In this document: positions 43,241 to 56,100 of the stretch, piece after piece | Layout of the letters: every line of letters begins with the position of its first letter | Position numbering within the stretch: position 1 is the stretch's first letter | Assembly: GCA_030765045.1 (NCBI GenBank) | Contig: CM060972.1 | Span: 57,426,971 to 57,490,970, forward strand | Length of the DNA stretch: 64,000 nucleotides | Origin: Tenodera sinensis | Lineage: Eukaryota; Arthropoda; Insecta; Mantodea; Mantidae | Reading direction: 5' to 3' | The notes under the pieces: generated by a model | The model's input: only the letters and a program-made list of their open reading frames with translations | Told to the model about the DNA's origin: nothing | The model's database searches: none | Position numbers and translations under genes: made by a program

Positions 43241-46047
43241 ATGGCGAACACAAACATACACCACCACACTAACACCCCACATAAATACAGAATTCTGTAC
43301 TGGAACACAAGAGGTGTATGGGCCAGGGCACAAGAATTAAAACATTACCTATATACCAACAACATTACCATCGCACTGCTAAATGAAACCTTTCTCACAC
43401 CCAAAGCAAGATTTTCCGTACCTGGATACAAAATTTACAGAACACACCGACCAGAGGGACGGAATGGCGGAGGCACGGCCATTGCAATTCAGAGGGACGT
43501 TCAACACTCTCAAAAACACGTCCCCCAGCTTCATACAATGGAAGCGACCGCCATACAACTCAACTTGTCCAACCAAAAAGTAACAGTAGTAAGTATTTAC
43601 GTCCCGCCCAACCAACTAGACCACAGAGATATCGACATCATCACCAACCTAGGCGACACTGTATTAGCGGCCGGTGACTACAACGCAATACATCAATCAT
43701 GGGGAAATGTCACTAGCAACACAGCGGGGAACACTCTATACCAACATATGAACAACATAAATAGCGACTACTTCATCGCACATCCCAACACACCCACATT
43801 CATCCCAAACAACCGCAAGCATACACCACACACTCTAGATATAGCTATTATGAAAAATACCACATTCCGATACGAAATAAATACAATAGATTCACTAGCC
43901 TCAGACCACTTAGCTGTTCAAATTAATATTCATGGAACAACAAAGCTCAAGCCCCAGCAACCCCTACGTAACTTTAACCACGCTAACTGGGAAATGTTTT
44001 GCCACCACTTAGATGCCGCACTCCCCCCCCCCCCCCCCCCCGCCGTCCCACTCCAAACAAACGAAGAAGCAGACCAGGCTGCACTTAACCTAGAGGAAGC
44101 GATACAGGTGGCCATAGCAGCTGCTGTCCCACTGAAACTCCCAGCCAAACACGAAATTATCTACCCGTCGGACTTACTAGCCCTAATGAGGGATAGGGAC
44201 CATGAAAGGCGCAAATGGCAACGCACAAGAAATCTGGTCCATAAAGTCAACACAGCCACACTGAACAGTCAGGTCAAAACGAGACTCTCACAAATAGCCC
44301 AAAACCAGTGGGAACACACCCTCGCGCAACTCCGACCGGGCGGTGCTGCCGTATGGCAACTAACAAAACGATTAGTTAAAGAACCACTGAACATACCACC
44401 CCTTAAGAAAGCTGACAACAAATACGCGGAAGAAGACATTGATAAGGCGAACGTACTGGCAGAAACCTTAGCAAAAGCCTGTGCGCCAAATCAGACCCCT
44501 GTTGACCCAACACATAATGTGCAACTTGAAAACAATATGCGCAATGTGTTAATGCAACCAGTACACAATAAAAATAAAAGAACCAATAAAGGCGAACTCC
44601 TGTGGATAATTAAGCACCTTCAGGACGCCAAAGCTCCAGGACCTGACAAAATACCAAACTTGGTCCTTAAACATCTAACAGTGGCAGCTCTAGAGCACCT
44701 CAGCAACATCTGTAACTACTGCCTAGAGCAAGGCTATTATCCAACCCCTTGGAAAACAGCCGATGTATTAATGTTTCCAAAGCCCGGGAAAGATAAAACA
44801 AGCCCCGCTAACTATAGGCCCATTAGCCTACTTAAGACTATCAGCAGGGTAGCAGAGAAAGTAATACTAAAAAGAATCACCGCACACATTAAGCGACATG
44901 ACATAATAATCCCCGAGCAATTCGGCTTTAGAGCGCACCACTCTAGCACGCTTCAGATAACACGAAATATAGAATACATTACTCACGGATTCAACCAAAA
45001 TAGGTCAACAGGCATAATATTCTTGGATATACAACGAGCCTTCGATACAGTACATCACCCGGGACTCATATTTAAGCTCAAGGAACTAAACTTCAATGAC
45101 AGCATGATTAAACTACTGGCGCACTACCTAACAAATCGAACTTTCTCTGTAACGATACAAGATGCTACCTCTGATACCAGACCACTAAGGGCGGGAGTAC
45201 CCCAAGGGAGTTTAATCGGGCCGACATTGTTTAATCTGTACATTAATGATATCCCCAAAACCAACAATACCACCCTCTCAATCTACGCCGATGATACGGC
45301 CATAGCAGCGCAATCCTGGAAACCAGAATTGGTAACAACCAGACTACAAGCTGCACTAAACGAACTTGAACCCTGGCTTAACACATGGCGAATCAAGGTA
45401 AACACAGGGAAAACGCAGGCAGTCCTTTTTTCCAAAAGACTTAAACACGCAAATCGCAACGCACCACTTAAGCTATACGGAGAAACAATAAACTGGAGTA
45501 AACAGGCCAAATATCTGGGAGTCACCCTAGACTCTAAGTTAACATTTGCTGAACATGTCAAATTAATACGCCAGAAGGCCAACGCCCAACTGGGCAGGCT
45601 CTACCCTCTCCTCAATAGGAACTCCAAGCTCAGCACAAACAACTAGGTCTCATCCTGTACAAAACACTTATCCGCCCAGTGTTTACGTATGCAGCACCAG
45701 CATGGGGACACTGTGCCAAGTCCCACATACAACAACTGCAAACACTGCAAAACAAAGTCCTGCTAATCGTAACTAAGGTCCCACGAACGGCACCACTGGA
45801 CGTGATACATAGAGAATTAAAAATGCACACAGTGGAGGAATTTATTAAGCAGCTAGCCTACAATATGTACGAAGCCGCCAAAACCAACCATAATCCACTA
45901 ATTCGGCTACTGGGACAGTACACCACAGATGCTAATAAGCATAAGAGGCCTTTAGCGCTCTTCGACAGAACTATACCGGTAAACAAACACGCCGCAATTA
46001 CAGCGACAGACATTGCCCGACACCTCAGTGCACTAGTTCCACCCTGA
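43241..46047 (+). pseudogene. Jockey ORF2 copy with one frameshift
   Basis: It is nearly identical to the intact ORF2. Endonuclease and RT motifs (AAGDYNAIH, SDHLAV, FLDIQRAFD, IYADDTAI) are all kept. A poly(C) run at about 44,023-44,041 has expanded in frame and adds four prolines. A 2-bp insertion near 45,633 (CTCAGCACAAACAAC instead of CTCAGCAAACAAC) breaks the frame after about 800 codons. The remaining thumb region continues in another frame to 46,047. The RT core could be made, but the C-terminus is lost. Confidence 0.92.
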
Positions 46048-46730
46048 CAGCCCTCAAGTCCCCGAATGGATGATCTCCCCTGCCGGGGCGGACAGGGGTC
46101 ACAGGGCAACCCCACTTATGACGACACTCAGCCACGCAGTAGGACCACGAATATGACAAAGACCCAAATCTGCAACTCCTCTTCTTCTCCCCTTCCCCAT
46201 TCAATAAAAAAATAAAAAAAATAAAAAAAAAAATAAAATAAAAAAATATATACATATAAATAAAATAAACAAATAAAAATATATCTATTCATCCTGCACA
46301 TAACACTCAACATCCATTGTATATATGTTCCAGGACAGGCAGCGCATGCTGTGCCAGTTCCAAGCAGCTCCCTCTCCGGCTGCAGAAACGATTCAGGTAC
46401 GTACACCTCAATTTTTCTTAGCACGACACCTTATCCCAATTCCTGCCTTCAGCATGATAACCCTCTACTAACACTTAGGTTCCAGGCCTGGGCCTAGTGC
46501 CAAGACCTGTACCTAACCCCACTATGCCTGCATACTTTCTTGTATGCAGGTGCCTTTTTAGAGTTACCCACTAACATCAGGTTTGCTTCGGCGGTACCTG
46601 ACATAACAGCACCCGACTTTCCCTTCCATCCTCGTAGAGTAGACGTAGTGCATGGTAGGGGAGGCGATGTATATCCCTTTCGGATGATCGTAACCTGGGC
46701 TGGCGGAGGTGGGGCCAGTCCAACAATATA

Positions 46731-46776
<46 letters not shown>
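46048..46776 (+). other. Jockey 3' UTR and internal poly(A) of the composite insertion
   Basis: It corresponds to 34,922-35,604 of the full-length copy, with a rearranged A-rich tract at about 46,205-46,280 and a 45-bp poly(A) at 46,732-46,776. The next base begins the second element. Confidence 0.88.
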
Positions 46777-46779
<3 letters not shown>

Positions 46780-47125
46780 GCACTGCATGCCAGCATGAAA
46801 CATTGCGTCACTGACCGGGGTGCAAATGCGGGACCCGACTATCATACCCACAATCATTCACCAAATTCTCCCCTGCAAGACAGGGCATCTCTTCTGTAAC
46901 TACCAGCTGTTACTGCCCGGGCAGGCAGCTCTCATACATCACCATTGAACGCCCAGAAGCCCTAATAATGCTCTGCAATGAAGTGTCTTCCGGTGGGGTT
47001 TTTTAGTGAGTAGGCTGCCCGGGTTCGAAGCCAGGGTAGGAGTCTTACACTCGCATGCACGCATGCGGTAAGGGCGTAAGTAGCCCTTTTCCCCAACACA
47101 AAAAAAAAAAAAAAAAAAAAAAAAA
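46777..47125 (+). mobile_element. 3' fragment of a third Jockey-like subfamily
   Basis: About 320 bp of 3' UTR plus 26 A. Parts match the end of the truncated element at 36,081-37,623: CATGCCAGC, ACCGGGGTGC, GCGGGACCCGACTA and GGGTTTTTTAGTGAGTA occur in the same order in both. The rest differs, so it is a related but separate subfamily. No coding sequence remains. Confidence 0.75.
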
Positions 47126-50100
47126 GAGTTGACATTCCAAGTTCTGCCGGCAGAGTGCACTAACACATAACAGCCTAGGCTTGTAAGACTTGGTAGAGAG
47201 GAGTTGTCATTACAAGTTCTAGCGGCAGAGTGCACTAACGCATAACAGACTAGGCTTGTAAGACTTGGCAGAGAGGAGTTGACATTCCAAGTTCTGCCGG
47301 CAGAGTGCACTAACGCATAACAGCCTAGCCTTATAACACTTGTTAGAGAGGAGTTGACATTCCCAGTTCTGCCGGCAGAGTGCACTAACGCATAACAGCC
47401 TAGGCTTGTAAGACTTGTTAGAGAGGAGTTGACATTCCAAGCTCTGCCGGCAGAGTGCACTAACGCATAACAGCCTAGGCTTGTAAGACATGGCAGAGAG
47501 GAGTTCACATTTCAAGTTCTACCGGCAGAGTGCACTAACACATAACAGCCTAAGCTTGTAAGACTTGTTAGAGAGGAGTTGACACTCCAAGTTCTACCGG
47601 CAGAGTGCACTAACGCATAACAGCCTAGCCTTATAAGACTTGGTAGAGAGGAGTTGACATTCCAAGTTCTACCGGCAGAGTGCACTAACGCATAACAGCC
47701 TAGCCTTATAAGACTTGGTAGAGAGGAGTTGACATTCCAAGTTCTACCGGCAGAGTGCACTAACGCATAACAGCCTAGCCTTATAAGACTTGGTAGAGAG
47801 GAGTTGACATTCCAAGTTCTACCGGCAGAGTGCACTAACACATAACAGCCTAGTCTTGTAAGACTTGGTAGAGAGGAGCTGACAATACAAGTTCTACCGG
47901 CAGAGTGCACTAACACATAACAGCCTAGTCTTGTAAGACTTGGTAGAGTGGAGCTGATAATACAAGTTCTACCGGCAGAGTGCACTAACACATAACAGCC
48001 TAGTCTTGTAAGACTTGGTAGAGAGGAGCTGACAATACAAGTTCTTCCGGCAGAGTGCACTAACACATAACAGCCTAACCTTGTAAGACTCGGTAGAGAG
48101 GAGCTGACAATACAAGTTCTGCCGGCAGAGTGCACTAACACATAACAGCCTAGCCTTGTAAGACTCGGTAGAGAGAAGCTGACAATACAAGTTCTTCCGG
48201 CAGAGTGCACCAACACATAATAGCCTAGGCTTCTAAGACTTGGCAGAGAGGAGCTGACAATACAAGTTCTACCGGCAGAGTGCACTAACACATAACAGCC
48301 TAGTCTTGTAAGACTTGGTAGAGAGGAGCTGACAATACAAGTTCTACCGGCAGAGTGCACTAACACATAACAGCCTAGTCTTGTAAGACTTGGTAGAGAG
48401 GAGCTGACAATACAAGTTCTTCCGGCAGAGTGCACTAACACATAACAGCCTAGTCTTGTAAGACTTGGTAGAGAGGAGCTGACAATACAAGTTCTTCCGG
48501 CAGAGTGCACTAACACATAACAGCCTAACCTTGTAAGACTCGGTAGAGAGGAGCTGACAATACAAGTTCTGCCGGGAGAGTGCACTAACCCATAACAGCC
48601 TAGTCTTGTAAGACTCGGTAGAGAGGAGCTGACAATACAAGTTCTTCCGGCAGAGTGCACTAACACATAATAGCCTAGGCTTGTAAGACTTGGTAGAGGG
48701 GAGCTGACAATACAAGTTCTACCGGCAGAGTGCACTAACACATAACAGCCTAGGCTTGTAAGACTTGGTAGAGAGGAGCTGACAATACAAGTTCTTCCGG
48801 CAGAGTGCACTAACACATGACAGCCTAGACTTGTAAGACTTGGTAGAGAGGAGCTGACAATACAAGTTCTTCCGGCAGAGTGCACTAACACATAAAAGCC
48901 TAGGCTTGTATGACTTGGTAGAGAGGAGCTGACAATACAAGTTCTTCCGGCAGAGTGCACTAACACATAACACCCTAGTCTTGTAAGACTTGGTAGAGAG
49001 GAGCTGACAATACAAGTTCTACCGGCAGAGTGCACCAACACATAATAGCCTAGGCTTGTATGACATGGTACAGAGGAGTAGACATTCTAATTTCTACCGG
49101 CAGAGTGCACTTACAAATAATAGCCTAGGCTTGTATGACTTGGTAGAGAGGAGTCGACATTCCAAGTTCTACCGGCAGAGTGCACTAACAAATAATAACC
49201 TAGTCTTGTAAGACTTGGTAGAGAGGAGTTGACATTCCAAGTTCTACCGGCAGAGTGCACTTATAAATAATAGCCTAGGCTTGTATGACTTGGTAGAGAG
49301 GAGTCGACTTTCCAAGTTCTACCGGCAGAGTGCACTTACAAATTATAACCCAGTCTTGTATGACTTGGTAGAGAGGAGTCGACATTCTAATTTCTACCGG
49401 CAGAGTGCACTTACAAATAACAGCCTAGGCTTGTATGACTTGGTAGAGAGGAGTTGACATTCCAATTTCTACCGGCAGAGTGCACTTACAAATAATAGCC
49501 TAGTCTTGTATGACTTGGTAGAGAGGAGTCCACATTCCAATTTCTACCGGCAGAGTGCACTTACAAACAATAGCCTAGGCTTGTATGACTTGGTAGAGAG
49601 GAGCCGACATTCCAAGTTCTACCGGCAGAGTGCACTTACAAATAATAACCTAGTCTTGTATGACTTGGTAGAGAGGAGTCGACATTAAAATTTCTACCGG
49701 CAGAGTGCACTTACAAATAATAACCTAGTCTTGTATGACTTGGTAGAGAGGAGTCGACATTCCAATTTCTACCGGCAGAGTGCACTTACAAATCTTAGCC
49801 TAGGCTTGTATGACTTGGTAGAGAGGAGTCGACATTCCAAGTTCTACCGGCAGAGTGCACTTACAAATAATAGCCTAGGCTTGTAAGACTTGGTAGAGAG
49901 GAGCTGACATTCCAAGTTCTGCCGGCAGAGTGCACTAACACATAACAGCCTAGGCTTGTAGGACTTGGTAGAGAGGAGTTGACATTCCTAGTTCTGCCGG
50001 CAGAGTGCACTAACACATAACAGCCTAGGCTTGTAGGACTTGGTAGAGAGGAGTTGACATTCCAAGTTCTACCGGCAGAGTGCACTAACACATAACAGCC

Positions 50101-53100
50101 TAGTCTTGTAAGACTTGGTAGAGAGGAGCTGACAATCCAATTTGTACCGGCAGAGTGCACTTACAAATATTAGCCTAGTCTTGTATGACTTGGTAGGGAG
50201 GAGTTGACATTCCAAGTTCTGCCGGCAGAGTGCACTAACACATAACAGCCTAGTCTTGTAAGACTTGGTAGAGAGGAGCTGACAATACAAGTTCTTCCGG
50301 CAGAGTGCACTAACACATAACAGCCTAGTCTTGTAAGACTTGGTAGAGAGGAGCTGACAATACAAGTTCTACCGGCAGAGTGCACTAACACATAACAGCC
50401 TAGCCTTGTAAGACTTGGTAGAGAGGAGCTGACAATACAAGTTCTTCCGGCAGAGTGCACTAACACATAACAGCCTAGTCTTGTAAGACTTGGTAGAGAG
50501 GAGCTGACAATACAAGTTCTTCCGGCAGAGTGCACTTACAAATAATAGCCTAGTCTTGTATGACTTGGTAGAGAGGAGTCGACATTCCAATTTCTACCGG
50601 CAGAGTGCACTTACAAATAACAGCCTAGTCTTGTAAGTCTTGGTAGAGAGGAGTTGACATTCGAAGTTCTACCGGCAGAGTGCACTTACAAATAATAGCC
50701 TAGTCTTGTATGACTTGGTATAGAGGAGTCGACATTCCAATTTCTACCGGCAGAGTGCACTTTCAAATAACAGCCTAGTCTTGTAAGACTTGGTATAGAG
50801 GAGTCGACATTCCAATTTCTACCGGCAGAGTGCACTTACAAATAACAGCCTAGTCTTGTATGACTTGGTAGAGAGGAGTCGACATTCCAATTTCTACCGG
50901 CAGAGTGCACTTACAAATAACAGCCTAGTCTTGTAAGACTTGGTAGAGAGGAGTTGACATTCCAAGTTCTACCGGCAGAGTGCACTTACAAATAATAGCC
51001 TAGTCTTGTATGACTTGGTATAGAGGAGTCGACATTCCAATTTCTACCGGCAGAGTGCACTTACAAATAACAGCCTAGTCTTGTAAGACTTGGTATAGAG
51101 GAGTCGACATTCCAATTTCTACCGGCAGAGTGGACTTACAAATAACAGCCTAGTCTTGTATGACTTGGTATAGAGGAGTCGACATTCCAATTTCTACCGG
51201 CAGGGTGCACTTACAAATAACAGCTTAGTCTTGTAAGACTTGGTAGAGAGGAGTTGACATTCGAAGTTCTACCGGCAGAGTGCACTTACAAATAATAGCC
51301 TAGGCTTGTATGACTTGGTAGAGAGGAGTCGACATTCCAATTTCTACCGGCAGAGTGCACTTACAAATAACAGCCTAGTCTTGTAAGACTTGGTAGAGAG
51401 GAGCTGACAATACAAGTTCTTCCGGCAGAGTGCACTAACACATAAAAGCCTAGGCTTGTATGACTTGGTAGAGAGGAGCTGACAATACAAGTTCTTCCGG
51501 CAGAGTGCACTAACACATAACAGCCTAGTCTTGTAAGACTTGGTAGAGAGGAGCTGACAATACAAGTTCTACCGGCAGAGTGCACTTACAAATAACAGCC
51601 TAGTCTTGTAAGACTTGGTAGAGAGGAGCTGACAATACAAGTTCTTCCGGCAGAGTGCACTAACACATAAAAGCCTAGGCTTGTATGACTTGGTAGAGAG
51701 GAGCTGACAATACAAGTTCTTCCGGCAGAGTGCACTAACACATAACAGCCTAGTCTTGTAAGACTTGGTAGAGAGGAGCTGACAATACAAGTTCTACCGG
51801 CAGAGTGCACCAACACATAATAGCCTAGGCTTGTATGACATGGTACAGAGGAGTAGACATTCCAATTTCTACCGGCAGAGTGCACTTACAAATAATAGCC
51901 TAGGCTTGTATGACTTGGTAGAGAGGAGTCGACATTCCAATTTCTACCGGCAGAGTGCACTTACAAATAATAACCTAGTCTTGTATGACTTGGTAGAGAG
52001 GAGTCGACATTCCAAGTTCTACCGGCAGAGTGCACTTACAAATAATAGCCTAGGCTTGTAAGACTTGGTAGAGAGGAGCTGACAATACAAGTTCTTCCGG
52101 CAGAGTGCACTAACACATAACAGCCTAGGCTTGTAAGACTTGGTAGAGAGGAGCTGACAATACAAGTTCTTCCGGCAGAGTGCACTAACACATAAAAGCC
52201 TAGGCTTGTATGACTTGGTAGAGACAAGCTGACAATACAAGTTCTTCCGGCAGAGTGCACTTACAAATAATAGCCTAGGCTTGTAAGACTTGGTAGAGAG
52301 GAGCTGACATTCCAAGTTCTGCCGGCAGAGTGCACTAACACATAACAGCCTAGGCTTGTAGGACTTGGTAGAGAGGAGTTGACTTTCTAGTTCTGCCGGC
52401 AGAGTGCACTAACACATAACAGCCTAGGCTTGTAGGACTTGGTAGAGAGGAGTTGACATTCCAAGTTCTACCGGCAGAGTGCACTAACACATAACAGCCT
52501 AGTCTTGTAAGACTTGGTAGAGAGGAGCTGACAATCCAATTTGTACCGGCAGAGTGCACTTACAAATATTAGCCTAGTCTTGTATGACTTGGTAGGGAGG
52601 ATTTGACATTCCAAGTTCTGCCGGCAGAGTGCACTAACACATAACAGCCTAGTCTTGTAAGACTTGGTAGAGAGGAGCTGACAATACAAGTTCTTCCGGC
52701 AGAGTGCACTAACACATAACAGCGTAGTCTTGTAAGACTTGGTAGAGAGGAGCTGACAATACAAGTTCTACCGGCAGAGTGCACTAACACATAACAGCCT
52801 AGCCTTGTAAGACTTGGTAGAGAGGAGCTGACAATACAAGTTCTTCCGGCAGAGTGCACTAACACATAACAGCCTAGTCTTGTAAGACTTGGTAGAGAGG
52901 AGCTGACAATACAAGTTCTTCCGGCAGAGTGCACTTACAAATAATAGCCTAGTCTTGTATGACTTGGTAGAGAGGAGTCGACATTCCAATTTCTACCGGC
53001 AGAGTGCACTTACAAATAACAGCCTAGTCTTGTATGACTTGGTAGAGAGGAGTCGACATTCCAATTTCTACCGGCAGAGTGCACTTACAAATAACAGCCT

Positions 53101-56100
53101 AGTCTTGTAAGACTTGGTAGAGAGGAGTTGACATTCGAAGTTCTACCGGCAGAGTGCACTTACAAATAATAGCCTAGTCTTGTATGACTTGGTATAGAGG
53201 AGTCGACATTCCAATTTCTACCGGCAGAGTGCACTTACAAATAACAGCCTAGTCTTGTAAGACTTGGTATAGAGGAGTCGACATTCCAATTTCTACCGGC
53301 AGAGTGCACTTACAAATAACAGCCTAGTCTTGTATGACTTGGTATAGAGGAGTCGACATTCCAATTTCTACCGGCAGGGTGCACTTACAAATAACAGCTT
53401 AGTCTTGTAAGACTTGGTAGAGAGGAGTTGACATTCGAAGTTCTACCGGCAGAGTGCACTTACAAATAATAGCCTAGGCTTGTATGACTTGGTAGAGAGG
53501 AGTCGACATTCCAATTTCTACCGGCAGAGTGCACTTACAAATAACAGCCTAGTCTTGTAAGACTTGGTAGAGAGGAGCTGACAATACAAGTTCTTCCGGC
53601 AGAGTGCACTAACACATAAAAGCCTAGGCTTGTATGACTTGGTAGAGAGGAGCTGACAATACAAGTTCTTCCGGCAGAGTGCACTAACACATAACAGCCT
53701 AGTCTTGTAAGACTTGGTAGAGAGGAGCTGACAATACAAGTTCTACCGGCAGAGTGCACCAACACATAATAGCCTAGGCTTGTATGACATGGTACAGAGG
53801 AGTAGACATTCCAATTTCTACCGGCAGAGTGCACTTACAAATAATAGCCTAGGCTTGTATGACTTGGTAGAGAGGAGTCGACATTCCAAGTTCTACCGGC
53901 AGAGTGCACTAACACATAACAGCCTAGTCTTGTAAGACTTGGTAGAGAGCAGCTGACAATACAAGTTCTACCGGCAGAGTGCACCAACACATAATAGCCT
54001 AGGCTTGTATGACATGGTAGAGAGGAGTCGACATTCCAATTTCTACCGGCAGAGTGCACTTACAAATAATAGCCTAGTCTTGTATGACTTGGTAGAGAGG
54101 GGTCGACATTCCAATTTCTACCGGCAGAGTGCACTTACAAATAATAGCCTAGGCTTGTATGACTTGGTAGAGAGGAGTCGACATTCCAAGTTCTACCGGC
54201 AGAGTGCACTAACAAATAATAACCTAGTCTTGTAAGACTTGGTAGAGAGGAGTTGACATTCCAAGTTCTACCGGCAGAGTGCACTTACAAATAATAGCCT
54301 AGGCTTGTATGACTTGGTAGAGAGGAGTCGACTTTCCAAGTTCTACCGGCAGAGTGCACTTACAAATAATAACCTAGTCTTGTATGACTTGGTAGAGAGG
54401 AGTCGACATTCCAATTTCTACCGGCAGAGTGCACTTACAAATAATAGCCTAGGCTTGTATGACTTGGTAGAGAGGAGTTGACATTCCAATTTCTACCGGC
54501 AGAGTGCACTTACAAACAATAGCCTAGGCTTGTATGACTTGGTAGAGAGGAGTCGACATTCCAAGTTCTACCGGCAGAGTGCACTTACAAATAATAACCT
54601 AGTCTTGTATGACTTGGTAGAGAGGAGTCGACATTCCAATTTCTACCGGCAGAGTGCACTTACAAATAATAACCTAGTCTTGTATGACTTGGTAGAGAGG
54701 AGTCGACATTCCAAGTTCTACCGGCAGAGTGCACTTACAAATAATGGCCTAGGCTTGTAAGACTTGGTAGAGAGGAGCTGACATTCCAAGTTCTGCCGGC
54801 AGAGTGCACTAACACATAACAGCCTAGGCTTGTAGGACTTGGTAGAGAGGAGTTGACTTTCTAGTTCTGCCGGCAGAGTGCACTAACACATAACAGCCTA
54901 GGCTTGTAGGACTTGGTAGAGAGGAGTTGACATTCCAAGTTCTACCGGCAGAGTGCACTAACACATAACAGCCTAGTCTTGTAAGACTTGGTAGAGAGGA
55001 GCTGACAATCCAATTTGTACCGGCAGAGTGCACTTACAAATATTAGCCTAGTCTTCTATGACTTGGTAGGGAGAAGTTGACATTCCAAGTTCTGCCGGCA
55101 GAGTGCACTAACACATAACAGCCTAGTCTTGTAAGACTTGGTAGAGAGGAGCTGACAATACAAGTTCTTCCGGCAGAGTGCACTAACACATAACAGCGTA
55201 GTCTTGTAAGACTTGGTAGAGAGGAGGTGACAATACAAGTTCTACCGGCAGAGTGCACTAACACATAACAGCCTAGCCTTGTAAGACTTGGTAGAGAGGA
55301 GCTGACAATACAAGTTCTTCCGGCAGAGTGCACTAACACATAACAGCCTAGTCTTGTAAGACTTGGTAGAGAGGAGCTGACAATACAAGTTCTTCCGGCA
55401 GAGTGCACTTACAAATAATAGCCTAGTCTTGTATGACTTGGTAGAGAGGAGTCGACATTCCAATTTCTACCGGCAGAGTGCACTTACAAATAACAGCCTA
55501 GTCTTGTATGACTTGGTAGAGAGGAGTCGACATTCCAATTTCTACCGGCAGAGTGCACTTACAAATAACAGCCTAGTCTTGTAAGACTTGGTAGAGAGGA
55601 GTTGACATTCGAAGTTCTACCGGCAGAGTGCACTTACAAATAATAGCCTAGTCTTGTATGACTTGGTATAGAGGAGTCGACACTCCAATTTCTACCGGCA
55701 GAGTGCACTTACAAATAACAGCCTAGTCTTGTAAGACTTGGTATAGAGGAGTCGACATTCCAATTTCTACCGGCAGAGTGCACTTACAAATAACAGCCTA
55801 GTCTTGTATGACTTGGTATAGAGGAGTCGACATTCCAATTTCTACCGGCAGGGTGCACTTACAAATAACAGCTTAGTCTTGTAAGACTTGGTAGAGAGGA
55901 GTTGACATTCGAAGTTCTACCGGCAGAGTGCACTTACAAATAATAGCCTAGGCTTGTATGACTTGGTAGAGAGGAGTCGACATTCCAATTTCTACCGGCA
56001 GAGTGCACTTACAAATAACAGCCTAGTCTTGTAAGACTTGGTAGAGAGGAGCTGACAATACAAGTTCTTCCGGCAGAGTGCACTAACACATAAAAGCCTA

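Larger units (their letters stand above)
42842..47133 (+). mobile_element. Composite insertion of two Jockey-clade elements, one TSD
   Basis: Between AGAGTTGAC at 42,842-42,850 and AGAGTTGAC at 47,125-47,133 lie two elements in the same orientation. The first is a 5'-truncated copy of the full-length Jockey family (42,851-46,776) with its own 45-bp poly(A). The second (46,777-47,125) is a 3' fragment of another element, also ending in poly(A). There is no satellite sequence and no extra target duplication at the internal junction. Confidence 0.85.
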
